Assembly (NCBI RefSeq): GCF_011947195.1 | Contig: NZ_JAATVY010000009.1 | Span: forward strand, 124,001 to 188,000 | Length of the DNA stretch: 64,000 bases | From: Planosporangium thailandense | Lineage (GTDB): Bacteria > Actinomycetota > Actinomycetes > Mycobacteriales > Micromonosporaceae | Direction of reading: 5' to 3' | Shown: in pieces, positions 11,306 to 19,553 of the stretch | How the letters are laid out: each line of letters starts with the position of its first letter | Numbering within the stretch: position 1 is the first letter of the stretch | Notes under the pieces: generated by a model | What the model was told of the DNA's origin: nothing | The model's input: the letters and a program-made list of their open reading frames with translations, nothing else | Database searches by the model: none | Position numbers and translations under genes: made by a program

Positions 11306-12214
11306 GTGCTTCGCTCCTGTACCGCCCTCCTCACCGCGGTGGCCGCGGTCGCCACGACCTGTCTACTCACCGGCTGCGGCGCCGGTCCGGCACCGGCCGC
11401 GGCCGACGGCAAGATGACGGTGGTCGCCGCGTTCTACCCGCTTCAGTTCGCGACCGAGCAGGTGGGCGGCGACCGCGTCACCGTGACAAACCTCGTGAAG
11501 CCGGGCGCGGAGCCACACGATCTCGAGTTGCAGCCCTCGCAGATGGCCGACCTGGAACGCGCCGACCTCGTGGTGTACCTGCGCGGCATGCAGCCCGCCG
11601 TCGACGCCGCGGTGGACCAGAACGCCACGAAGAGCGCGCTCGACACGTCGACCGTCACGCCCCTGCGGGACGCCCCGGCCGGCTCCGAGGATCTGGGCAG
11701 GGATCCCCATATCTGGCTCGACCCGACCCGCCTGGCCGCCGTCGCGGACACGATCGCCAACCGACTGGCCGCGCTCGACCCGGCGCACTCCGCCGCCATC
11801 CGAGCCCGCGCGGCGGCCCTGCGTACGCGCCTGGAGGCGCTGGACCGGGAGTACGCCACCGGCCTCGCGCACTGCCAGCGACACGAGATCGTGACCAGCC
11901 ACGCCGCGTTCGGTTACCTCGCGACGCGCTACAACCTGACCCAGGTCCCCATCACCGGCCTCGCCCCCGACGAGGAGGCCACGCCGCGCCACCTCAGCGA
12001 GGCGGCCAGCCTGGCGCGGCGGTACCACGCCACGACGATCTTCTTCGAGTCACTGGTCAGCCCGAAGATCGCCGAAACGGTCGCCCGGGAGATCGGCGCC
12101 AAGGCCGAGGTGCTCGACCCGGTCGAGGGCATCGAGCCGGGCTCCTCCGACGACTACTTCTCGGTGATGCACGCCAACCTCACCACCCTGCGTACCGCAT
12201 TGGACTGCTCATGA
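11306..12214 (+). CDS. znuA: zinc ABC transporter substrate-binding lipoprotein
   Basis: Extracytoplasmic lipoprotein that captures zinc for the ZnuBC permease. With GTG 11306 the protein has 302 residues, a hydrophobic signal and a lipobox LLTGC with the acylated Cys at residue 24. Family A-1/ZnuA ligand positions are visible as His in AEPHDLE, DPHIWLDP and TSHAAFGYL, plus an acidic residue near the C-terminus. It lacks the long His-rich loop of many ZnuA proteins; a His-rich tail is instead found on the partner ATPase. An upstream ATG at 11276 falls inside the Zur box and is rejected as start. Confidence 0.92.
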   Translation: MLRSCTALLTAVAAVATTCLLTGCGAGPAPAAADGKMTVVAAFYPLQFATEQVGGDRVTVTNLVKPGAEPHDLELQPSQMADLERADLVVYLRGMQPAVDAAVDQNATKSALDTSTVTPLRDAPAGSEDLGRDPHIWLDPTRLAAVADTIANRLAALDPAHSAAIRARAAALRTRLEALDREYATGLAHCQRHEIVTSHAAFGYLATRYNLTQVPITGLAPDEEATPRHLSEAASLARRYHATTIFFESLVSPKIAETVAREIGAKAEVLDPVEGIEPGSSDDYFSVMHANLTTLRTALDCS

Positions 12215-12996
12215 CAGCAACTGACCTGGACCTGCCCGAACCCGTTGTCGCGGCCGAGGGCATCGTGGCCGCGTACGGTGGCCGCCCGGTGCTGCACGGC
12301 GTCACGCTGCGGGTCGCGGCCGGCGAGGTTGTGGCGATCCTGGGCGCCAACGGCTCCGGCAAGTCCACCCTGACCAGGTCCGTCCTCGGCCTGCTCCAGC
12401 CGCGTCGAGGCGAGATCCGGCTGTTCGGCACCCCGCTGCGCCGGTTCCGTGACTGGCACCGCATCGGATACGTACCGCAGCGGCTGGACGCGGGCGGCGG
12501 CGTGCCCGCGACCGTCCGCGAGGTGGTCGCCTCGGGTCGGCTGGCCCGGCGCGGCTTCCTGGGCCGTAACCGCCCGGCCGACCGGGAGGCGGTCTCCGCC
12601 GCGCTGGCCGACGTCGGGCTCACCGACCGCGCCGGCGACCCGGTACGCACCCTGTCGGGAGGGCAGCAGCAGCGTGTACTCATCGCGCGCGCCCTGGCCG
12701 GCGAGCCCGACCTGCTCGTCCTCGACGAGCCCACGGCCGGCGTCGACGCCGCCAGCCAGGAGGCGTTCGCGGCGACGCTGCACCGGTTCGTCGGGCGCGG
12801 CGGCACGGTCCTGCTGGTCGCGCACGAACTGGGACCGCTCGCGCCGCTCATCAGCCGCGCCGTGGTCGTGCACCACGGCGAGATCGTCCACAGCGGGCCG
12901 GTACCCGAGCCGGCGGGCCACCACGCCGCCCCCGACCACGACCACGTGCATCCGCACGCGCCGTACGACCGGCCCGGCATCTGGGACGCCCCGTGA
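12211..12996 (+). CDS. znuC: zinc ABC transporter ATPase with His-rich tail
   Basis: 261-residue ATP-binding subunit. Walker A GANGSGKST, Q-loop region YVPQRL, signature LSGGQQQRV and Walker B LLVLDEPT are all intact, followed by the H-loop AHEL. The C-terminal 30 residues carry a His/Asp cluster (GHHAAPDHDHVHPHAP), suggesting cytoplasmic zinc binding. The ATG overlaps the znuA stop as ATGA, so translation is coupled. Confidence 0.95.
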   Translation: MTATDLDLPEPVVAAEGIVAAYGGRPVLHGVTLRVAAGEVVAILGANGSGKSTLTRSVLGLLQPRRGEIRLFGTPLRRFRDWHRIGYVPQRLDAGGGVPATVREVVASGRLARRGFLGRNRPADREAVSAALADVGLTDRAGDPVRTLSGGQQQRVLIARALAGEPDLLVLDEPTAGVDAASQEAFAATLHRFVGRGGTVLLVAHELGPLAPLISRAVVVHHGEIVHSGPVPEPAGHHAAPDHDHVHPHAPYDRPGIWDAP

Positions 12997-13072
12997 CCGA
13001 CGGACGTCCCGGCACCGACGGACGCCCCAGCACCGACGTACTTCCCCTGCCCGGCGCACCCGAGGAACAGCT

Positions 13073-13948
13073 GTGAATCTCTTCGCCTACGACTTCATGA
13101 TCCGGGCCTTCATCGGGGCCGTGATCACCGGCCTCGCGGCGCCCGCGATCGGGATCTACCTGGTGCAGCGGCGGCTGTCGCTGATCGGCGACGGGCTCGG
13201 ACACGTCGCCCTCACCGGCGTCGGGCTGGGCCTGCTCACCCGTACCTCACCGGTGTTCATGGCGGTGCTGGTGGCGGCGGTCGGCGCGGTCGCGGTCGAG
13301 CTGGTCCGCGAACGGGGCAAGGCCTCCGGCGACGTGGCCCTGGCGATCCTGTTCTACGGCGGCATCTCGGGCGGCGTCGTGCTGGTCAACATGTCGTCGG
13401 CGCAGAGCAGTCGCAGCCTCACGTCGTACCTGTTCGGATCGCCCCTGACCACCTCGACCGGCGACCTGGTCGTGATCGGCGCGCTCGGGGCCGTCGTGCT
13501 CGCCATCGCGCTGCTGCTCCGCCCGTGGCTGTTCGCGGTGTCCCACGACGAGGAGTACGCGCGCGTGGCCGGCCTGCCGATCCGCCTGCTCAACATCACG
13601 CTGGCCGTCGTCACCGCGGTGACCGTGACCGCCGCGATGCGCACGGTCGGCCTGCTGCTGGTCAGCGCGCTCATGGTCGTACCGGTGGCGACCGCCCAGC
13701 AGGTCACCCGCGGCTTCAACGCGACGATGCACCTCGCGATGGTCCTCGGCGTCGGCGCCGCGGTCGTCGGCATGGTGGTCTCGGCACAGCTCGACACCGC
13801 CTCCGGCGCGACGATCGTCCTGCTCGCGATCGCGGCGTTCATCGTGGTCACCATCGGCGCGGGCGCGGTCCGCCGGGGCCGGGCCCACCCGCCCGTACCC
13901 GCGCAGCCGGCTGAAGCCGAACCGCATGAGGTCGTGCTGGACCGCTGA
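13073..13948 (+). CDS. znuB: zinc ABC transporter permease
   Basis: 291-residue ABC-3 family permease with about eight membrane segments. Characteristic stretches are LVQRRLSLIGDGLGHVALTGVGLG near the N-terminus and AMRTVGLLLVSALMVVPVATAQQ in the second half. GTG 13073 has GAGGA about 6 bases upstream and fits the family N-terminus (VNLFAYDFMIRAFIGA). A 76-base gap from znuC contains near-repeats of CACCGACGGACG and encodes nothing visible. Confidence 0.94.
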   Translation: MNLFAYDFMIRAFIGAVITGLAAPAIGIYLVQRRLSLIGDGLGHVALTGVGLGLLTRTSPVFMAVLVAAVGAVAVELVRERGKASGDVALAILFYGGISGGVVLVNMSSAQSSRSLTSYLFGSPLTTSTGDLVVIGALGAVVLAIALLLRPWLFAVSHDEEYARVAGLPIRLLNITLAVVTAVTVTAAMRTVGLLLVSALMVVPVATAQQVTRGFNATMHLAMVLGVGAAVVGMVVSAQLDTASGATIVLLAIAAFIVVTIGAGAVRRGRAHPPVPAQPAEAEPHEVVLDR

Positions 13949-13952
13949 TACC

Positions 13953-14276
13953 GTGACACGCGTGGCAACCGACGGGTACGAGGCCGCGGGAGAGCTGCTC
14001 CGCGCGCTCGCCGCGCCGCTGCGCATCGGCATCGTCACCGAGCTGTCCGGCGGCGCCCGCTGCGTGCATGAGCTGGTCGAAGCGCTCGGCGCGCCGCAGC
14101 CACTGGTCTCCCAGCATCTACGGGTGTTGCGCGGCGCCGGGATCGTGCGGGGTCTGCGACGAGGGCGGGAGATCGCCTACTCATTGACCGACGAGCACGT
14201 GGCGCACATCGTCGCGGATGCCGTCAGCCATAGCCGGGAGGCCCGGGTGGGCATGAACGAAGGCGGTGCGCCGTGA
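13953..14276 (+). CDS. ArsR/SmtB-type zinc-responsive repressor
   Basis: 107-residue winged-helix repressor. The recognition region reads ALGAPQPLVSQHLRVLRGAGIV, the classical ArsR helix-turn-helix. The C-terminal helix has D-x-H-x10-H-x2-E (DEHVAHIVADAVSHSRE), the alpha-5 zinc site of SmtB, so it should release DNA when zinc is plentiful. In M. tuberculosis the orthologous pair smtB-zur (Rv2358-Rv2359) has the same arrangement; here the znu genes are joined to it. Two GTG starts nine bases apart (13953, 13962) are equally plausible. Overlaps zur by 4 bases. Confidence 0.9.
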   Translation: MTRVATDGYEAAGELLRALAAPLRIGIVTELSGGARCVHELVEALGAPQPLVSQHLRVLRGAGIVRGLRRGREIAYSLTDEHVAHIVADAVSHSREARVGMNEGGAP

Positions 14277-14665
14277 CGAACCCGGCACCGCGCAACACGC
14301 GGCAGCGCGGCGCGGTCAGCGCGCTGCTGGCCGAGGTCGAAGGCTTCCACAGCGCCCAGGAGCTGCACGCCATGCTGCGCACGCGGGGCGACACCGTGGG
14401 CCTGACGACCGTGTACCGGACGCTGATGGCCCTGGCGGACGCCGGCGAGATCGACGTGATGCAGACCCCGAGCGGGGAGAACCTGTACCGGCGCTGCAGC
14501 GACGGCCACCATCACCACCTGGTGTGCCGGTCCTGCGGCCGGACCGTCGAGGTGCTCGGTCCGGCCGTGGAGAGCTGGGCGGAGAAGGTGGCCGCGCAGC
14601 ACGGGTACGCCGACGTGAGCCACACCCTGGAGATCTTCGGTACCTGCCCGGCCTGCAAGGGCTAG
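14273..14665 (+). CDS. zur: zinc uptake regulator of the Fur family
   Basis: 130-residue Fur-type repressor that binds DNA with zinc as co-repressor. N-terminal winged helix with FHSAQELHAMLRTRGDTVGLTTVYRTL; metal site region CSDGHHHHLVCRSCG; second CxxC in TCPACKG forming the structural zinc site. GTG start overlaps the arsR stop as GTGA. It is the last gene of the znu operon and the likely ligand of the Zur box at 11271-11285. Its TAG stop shares the tetranucleotide CTAG with the stop of the convergent acyl-CoA dehydrogenase gene. Confidence 0.95.
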   Translation: MTNPAPRNTRQRGAVSALLAEVEGFHSAQELHAMLRTRGDTVGLTTVYRTLMALADAGEIDVMQTPSGENLYRRCSDGHHHHLVCRSCGRTVEVLGPAVESWAEKVAAQHGYADVSHTLEIFGTCPACKG

Positions 14666-16617
14666 GCGCGATCCCGGGGAGCGACCCGGCGGCGTACGTC
14701 GGCTACCTCCGAGGGCCCCTGCTGCCACCGCGCGACCCAGTCGCCGTCGTCCGGTGCGGGCACGACGCCCTCTTCGAGCCAGGCGTACCGGCCGGCGACG
14801 ACCCGCTTGGCCGCGATCACGTCCAGGTCGTCGGTGTTGTCCCAGAGGTCGGTGAAGAGCCGTTCCACCCTCGCCTGAGCCTGCTGGCAGAACAGGTCGG
14901 CCAGCTCCAACTCCTCGGCGCGCCCCGAGGTGTGTGCCTTCACGCAGGCGGCGGACATCGCGTACAGCTCCGCGCCGATGTCCACGATGCGGCCGAGGAA
15001 CGCCTGCTTGCGCTCCATCTTGCCCTGCCAGCGCGCCATGGCGTAGAAGGTCTCCCGCGCCGTCTTGCGCGACGAGCGCTCGACGAACCGCAGGTGCCGG
15101 GCGAGCGGCCCGAACGCCGCGTACGCCGACGGCGCCTGGCCGCGGCCGACCACGAGCGTCGGCAACCAGCGGGCGTAGAAGCCGCCGGCGCGGGCTGCTG
15201 CCTTGGCCTTGCGTCCGAGCGCCGCCTCCGGGTCGATGATGTCGCCGGCCACCGACAGGTGCGCGTCGACCGCCTCCCGCGCGATGAACAGGTGCATGAT
15301 CTCGGTCGAGCCCTCGAAGATCCGGTTGATCCGGAGGTCGCGCAGCAACTGCTCGGCCGCGATCGGCCGCTCCCCGCGCGCGGCGAGCGAGTCCGCGGTC
15401 TCGTATCCGCGACCGCCCCGGATCTGGACCAGCTCGTCGGCGACCTGCCAGGCCAGCTCGCTGGCGTACAGCTTGGCCAGCGCCGCCTCGATGCGGATGT
15501 CGTTGCGGTCGTCGTCGGCCAGCCGGCACGACAGCTCCAGCATGGCCTCCATGCCGTACGCGGAAGCCGCGATGAACGCGATCTTCTTGGCGATGGCCTC
15601 GTGCCGGGCGACCGGCAGCCCCCACTGGACGCGCTCGTCGGCCCACTCCCGGGCCACGCCGAGGCACCACTTGGCCGCGCCGACGCACATGGCCGGCAGC
15701 GACAGGCGGCCGGTGTTGAGCGTCGTCAGGGCGATCTTGAGCCCCTGCCCCTCGCGGCCGATGACGTTCTCCGCCGGTACCCGCACGTCGTGGAACCGGG
15801 TGACGCTGTTTTCCAGGCCGCGCAGCCCCATGAAGGCGTTGCGGCGCTCGACCGTGATACCCGGGGCGTCGCCCTCCACCACGAACGCGGTGATCCCGCC
15901 GCGGTGCCCCTCGCTCGGCGGCACCTGGGCCATCACCACGAGCAGGGTCGCGAGCGTGCCGTTGGTGGCCCACAGCTTCACGCCGTTGAGCAGGTAGCCG
16001 CCGTCGCCGGTCGGCGTCGCCGTGGTGGACAGCCGGGCCGGGTCGGAGCCGACGTCGGGCTCGGTGAGCAGGAACGCCGAGATCTCACCGGCGGCCAGGC
16101 GCGGCAGGAAGCGCTGCTTCTGCTCGTCGGTGCCGAACAGCTTGAGCGGCTGCGGGACGCCGATCGACTGGTGGGCCGACAGCAGCGCGCCGATCGCCGG
16201 GCTGGCCGAGCCGGCCAGCATGAGCGCCCGGCAGTAGTCCCAGTGGGACAGCCCGAGCCCGCCGTACTTGGAGTCGATCTTCATGCCGAACGCGCCGAGG
16301 TCGGCCAGGCCCGCCAGCACGTCGTCGGGGATCAGGGCGTCGCGCTCGATCTGCGCGCCGTCGACCTTGCTGGTCAGGAACTCGCGCAGGCGCTCGATGA
16401 AGTCCGGCGCGCCGGCAGACCGCTCGGTGTCCGACCGCGGTGGTGGATTGATCAGATCAAGCTGGAACCGACCCAGGAACAGCTCCTTGCCGAAGCTGGG
16501 CTTGCGCCACTCCGCCTCGCGGGCGGCCTCGGCGACCTGCCTGGCCTGCCGCTCGGAAACCTGGGTCGGACCGCCGTCGGGCGCGTTCGCCGCCGACTGG
16601 CTGCGGGTCGTCGTCAT
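14662..16617 (-). CDS. acyl-CoA dehydrogenase, long FadE type
   Basis: FAD enzyme of fatty-acid beta-oxidation; 651 residues, about 250 longer than short ACADs because of a C-terminal extension as in mitochondrial VLCAD/ACAD9-like proteins. Visible motifs: FLLTEPDVGSDPARLSTTA and GYLLNGVKLWATNGTLA (FAD and substrate), VQIRGGRGYE and INRIFEGSTEIMHLFIAREA near the active-site region. ATG 16617 is preceded by GAGGGGGTG. The neighbouring hydrolase is not obviously linked. The CTAG at 14662-14665 holds stop codons of both this gene and zur. Confidence 0.93.
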   Translation of the reverse strand: MTTTRSQSAANAPDGGPTQVSERQARQVAEAAREAEWRKPSFGKELFLGRFQLDLINPPPRSDTERSAGAPDFIERLREFLTSKVDGAQIERDALIPDDVLAGLADLGAFGMKIDSKYGGLGLSHWDYCRALMLAGSASPAIGALLSAHQSIGVPQPLKLFGTDEQKQRFLPRLAAGEISAFLLTEPDVGSDPARLSTTATPTGDGGYLLNGVKLWATNGTLATLLVVMAQVPPSEGHRGGITAFVVEGDAPGITVERRNAFMGLRGLENSVTRFHDVRVPAENVIGREGQGLKIALTTLNTGRLSLPAMCVGAAKWCLGVAREWADERVQWGLPVARHEAIAKKIAFIAASAYGMEAMLELSCRLADDDRNDIRIEAALAKLYASELAWQVADELVQIRGGRGYETADSLAARGERPIAAEQLLRDLRINRIFEGSTEIMHLFIAREAVDAHLSVAGDIIDPEAALGRKAKAAARAGGFYARWLPTLVVGRGQAPSAYAAFGPLARHLRFVERSSRKTARETFYAMARWQGKMERKQAFLGRIVDIGAELYAMSAACVKAHTSGRAEELELADLFCQQAQARVERLFTDLWDNTDDLDVIAAKRVVAGRYAWLEEGVVPAPDDGDWVARWQQGPSEVADVRRRVAPRDRA

Positions 16618-16706
16618 GGCCACCCCCTCGCGGGTACGGGAGCCTTGCACGTACCTGACAGGCTACCCGCCGGTATTACCCGCCGGTAGGAGTTCATACA
16701 CGCAGA

Positions 16707-17531
16707 TCATGACAAGACCCGGTCGAGAACCGCGCCCGCGACCGCCGCCGGAGCCTCGTCGGCCATCCAGTGGCTGACCCCGGTCAGCTCCACGAAGCGG
16801 TACTCCCCCGTCACCTCAGCCGCGCACCGGCGCGCCGCGGCCCGGCCGACCGCCACGTCGCCGGTGCTCCACACGTACGTCGTCGGCACGCCCACCCGAC
16901 CGACGCCGCCGCGCAGGATCCGCACGGCCCGGTACCAGTTGAGCGCCCCGGTGAGCGCGCCCGGCTGGCGCATCGGTTCCACGTACCGGTCGACCGCCGC
17001 CGCGTCGAGCCCGGCGTCGGCGAAGATCCCGCGCAGCAGCTTCGCGTCGTCGCGCAGCAGCACCTCCTCGGCCTTCCCCGCACGGCGGAACAGCAGGATG
17101 TACCGCGAACGGCGCAGCTGGTCGAAGCTGGTGAGCAGGGCGTGGGCGTACGCCCGCGGGTGCGGCACGGACAGCGCCGTCACGGTCCGCACCCGGTCCG
17201 GGTGGCGCGCGGCCAACCCCCAGGCCACGATCGCGCCCCAGTCGTGGCCGACGACGTGGGCGCGGTCGACCCCGAGGGCGTCGAGAACGGCCACGGCGTC
17301 GGCGACGCACTCGCCCTGCGCGTACGCCCCGACCGCGGCCGGCCGCGCGCCGGGCGAGTAGCCGCGCTGGTCGGGCGCGATCGTGCGCACGCCGGCGGCG
17401 TGCAGCACCGGCGCAACCTCGGCCCACATCGTCGCGTTCTGCGGGAAGCCGTGCAGCAGCAGGACGGGCGTGCCGTCGGCGGGGCCGTCGACGGTCACGT
17501 GGAAGCGCAGTCCGCGCGCGTCGATCTCCAT
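16707..17531 (-). CDS. alpha/beta hydrolase, epoxide-hydrolase-like
   Basis: 274 residues with the alpha/beta hydrolase fold. Oxyanion-hole motif HGFPQNATMW, nucleophile elbow GHDWGA with Asp rather than Ser, and a C-terminal catalytic His in VSHWMADEAP. Asp in this elbow is the hallmark of epoxide hydrolases and haloalkane dehalogenases; the HGFP motif favours epoxide hydrolase. The substrate is unknown. The ATG lies one base after the stop of the TIGR03943-type gene, so it is co-transcribed with the permease pair, with no obvious functional link. Confidence 0.88.
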   Translation of the reverse strand: MEIDARGLRFHVTVDGPADGTPVLLLHGFPQNATMWAEVAPVLHAAGVRTIAPDQRGYSPGARPAAVGAYAQGECVADAVAVLDALGVDRAHVVGHDWGAIVAWGLAARHPDRVRTVTALSVPHPRAYAHALLTSFDQLRRSRYILLFRRAGKAEEVLLRDDAKLLRGIFADAGLDAAAVDRYVEPMRQPGALTGALNWYRAVRILRGGVGRVGVPTTYVWSTGDVAVGRAAARRCAAEVTGEYRFVELTGVSHWMADEAPAAVAGAVLDRVLS

Positions 17532-17532
17532 G

Positions 17533-18234
17533 TCAGGACTCGTACTCCTCGGTCGGCGCCGCCACCCGCTCCAGGTCGACGACGTCGAGGTACGGGATGG
17601 TCTCGCCGTTGACGTCGTCGGCGACCGACCGGCGGGTGTACCGGCCGGTGACCGCGAGCCACGTATCGGGCTCCAGGTCGGCCGGCACGTCACCGGCGAG
17701 GCCCACCTTGACCGGGCGGGCGTCGGCGGCGCAGCAGGACAGGACCATGCGGGCCAGGTACGGTGCGCCGTCGGCGCCCTTGACCACGAAGCCCGTGAGC
17801 CGCACCTTCCGGTCACCGAGCGACCGGCCCGCGTCGAACACCGCCCGGCTGGCGTAGTCGAGCACGCCGATCCGTGCCGGGTCGCCGGCCGGCAGCGGCG
17901 GGAAGTCCGAAACCCGGGTCAGCGCGGTCCCGGTGCGGTTGGCCGCGTACGAACCGAGCGCCGGCGGGGCGACCAGCAGCAGCGCGAACACCGGCAGGAG
18001 GAGCAGCCAGCCGGCCCGCGGCCCGTGCTCGTGGTCGTGCCCGTCCTGGCCCCGGCCGCCGCGGAACTCGTACCGGAGCGTCACGACCGCGGCGAGGACC
18101 AGCAGCACCCCGGCGGCGATCAGGAACGGCCGCAGCCCCTGCTTGACGTAGCGCAGGTACAGGTCGGTGAGGCTGCTGCGCAGCACCGCGCCGCCGACCA
18201 GCAGCAGCACGACGGCCTGGGCCTGGCGGTTCAC
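17533..18234 (-). CDS. TIGR03943/DUF1980 (YcgQ-like) membrane protein
   Basis: 233 residues: membrane segments near the N-terminus, a His-rich loop GQDGHDHEHGP, another membrane helix (WLLLLPVFALLLVAPPALG), then an extracytoplasmic domain with ARMVLSCCAADARPVKVGL, the conserved double-Cys segment of this family. Partner of the adjacent COG0701 permease; the two overlap as GTGA (18231-18234). Such pairs have been predicted to be metal-related (often zinc) by gene context, which fits the zinc operon nearby, but I see no Zur box in front of them. Confidence 0.85.
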   Translation of the reverse strand: MNRQAQAVVLLLVGGAVLRSSLTDLYLRYVKQGLRPFLIAAGVLLVLAAVVTLRYEFRGGRGQDGHDHEHGPRAGWLLLLPVFALLLVAPPALGSYAANRTGTALTRVSDFPPLPAGDPARIGVLDYASRAVFDAGRSLGDRKVRLTGFVVKGADGAPYLARMVLSCCAADARPVKVGLAGDVPADLEPDTWLAVTGRYTRRSVADDVNGETIPYLDVVDLERVAAPTEEYES

Positions 18235-19226
18235 CGCAGCACCGCCCCGACCGTGACCGCCACCACGACCGCGAGCCCGAAGGTGGCCGGGGCGAACCGG
18301 GTGGCGAACCGCCGGCCGAACGTCCCGGCCTGCATGGCGAACAGCTTCAGATCGATCATCGGCCCGACGACCAGGAAAGCCAGCTTGGCGGTCAGCGAGA
18401 AGTCGCGCAGCGAGGCGGCCACGAACGCGTCGGCCTCCGAACAGACGGACAGCACCACCGCCAGCACCGCCAGGGTCAGCACGCCGAGCGCCGGGTCGTG
18501 GCCGAGCGCGCGCAGCCACCGCTGCGGCACGAACACGTTGATCGTCGCGGCCGCCATCGCGCCCAGCACGAGGTAGCCACCGGCGTGCATCACGTCGTGC
18601 CGGACCGCCGCCCAGAACGCCGCCCACCTGCTCATCCCGTCCAGTTCCGGCCGGTGCGGCAGCCTGATCCACTCCGACCGGCCGAGCGCCAGCCACAGCC
18701 AGCCCATCGCGCACGCGGTGATCAGACTCGCCAGCCCCCGCGCCACCACCATCATCGGCCGGCCGGGGAACGCGACCGCCGTGGCGGTCAGCACGATCGG
18801 GTTGATCGCGGGGGCGGACAGCAGGAACGCCAGCGCGGCCGCCGGGGTCACCCCGCGCCGTACCAGCGCTCCCGCGATCGGCACCGAGCCGCACTCGCAG
18901 CCCGGCAGCACCACCCCGGCCGCGCTGGCGACCGGTACGGCCAGGGCCGGATGCCGCGGCAGCGCCCGGGCGAAGAACGACGCCGGCACGAACACCGCGA
19001 TCACCGCGGACAGCACCACTCCGAACACCAGGAACGGGATCGCCTGCGTCAGCACCGACACGAAGACGGTGGTCCAGGTCTGCGATCCGGGCGTCGACAA
19101 CAGCCGGCTCAGCGGCGCCCGGAACACCACGACGAGCACGAGGACGGCCGCGAGGACCTCGACCGAGCCGACCCGGCCGCGCAGCCCGCCCCGGACCGCC
19201 GGCTGTGCGCTGTCTCCAGCTGCCAC
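18231..19226 (-). CDS. COG0701 permease (YcgR/YraQ family)
   Basis: 331-residue polytopic membrane protein with about eight helices. Signature motifs PGCECGSVPIAGALVRRG and LLSAPAINPIVL are intact, and a second half-repeat contains VLSVCSEADAFVAASL. The family is proposed to export or import a small cation or anion; the true substrate is not established. GTG 19226 is preceded by AGGAGAAGGG. Lies divergent to the TPP riboswitch-controlled ykoE operon. Confidence 0.86.
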   Translation of the reverse strand: MAAGDSAQPAVRGGLRGRVGSVEVLAAVLVLVVVFRAPLSRLLSTPGSQTWTTVFVSVLTQAIPFLVFGVVLSAVIAVFVPASFFARALPRHPALAVPVASAAGVVLPGCECGSVPIAGALVRRGVTPAAALAFLLSAPAINPIVLTATAVAFPGRPMMVVARGLASLITACAMGWLWLALGRSEWIRLPHRPELDGMSRWAAFWAAVRHDVMHAGGYLVLGAMAAATINVFVPQRWLRALGHDPALGVLTLAVLAVVLSVCSEADAFVAASLRDFSLTAKLAFLVVGPMIDLKLFAMQAGTFGRRFATRFAPATFGLAVVVAVTVGAVLR

Positions 19227-19371
19227 GTGGTGGTCCCTTCTCCTGCCGCGGGGCCGGGCGGACGCCGCCAGCCTACCGGCCGACGGCCCACTTCGGACGA
19301 CCCTGACCCATCGATAGGGCTACGGGGTCTTACGGCAGGTCAGGGCCGCTGCTAACGTCTATGCCACAACT

Positions 19372-19470
19372 TCACATCCGACAGGGGAGCGCACAGCGCT
19401 GAGAGTGCGGCCACGCCGCAGACCCTTGAACCTGATCTGGGTAATGCCAGCGCAGGAAGCTCGGTCAGAC
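19372..19470 (+). ncRNA. TPP (thi-box) riboswitch
   Basis: Contains the thi-box core blocks in order: AGGGGAGC (from 19383), GCTGAGAG (from 19398), GACCCTTGAACCTGAT (from 19421) and CTGGGTAATGCCAGCGCAGG (from 19437). Thiamine diphosphate binding would favour the downstream terminator hairpin at 19480-19509 and shut off ykoEDC, the expected behaviour for thiamine or precursor uptake genes. Confidence 0.95.
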
Positions 19471-19479
19471 TCCGCGTAG

Positions 19480-19509
19480 CGCCATGCCCGCCGGGCGGCG
19501 GGCATGGCG
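19480..19509 (+). terminator. expression-platform terminator of the TPP riboswitch
   Basis: Perfect 13-bp stem CGCCATGCCCGCC (19480-19492) with GGCGGGCATGGCG (19497-19509) and a four-base loop, followed by a pyrimidine-rich stretch GTCTTCTCC. It lies between the aptamer and the ykoE ribosome site, where ligand-dependent termination would act. Confidence 0.85.
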
Positions 19510-19553
19510 TGCGTCTTCTCCTGGTTCGCGAGTTTGAACTGGGAGGTATCTCA

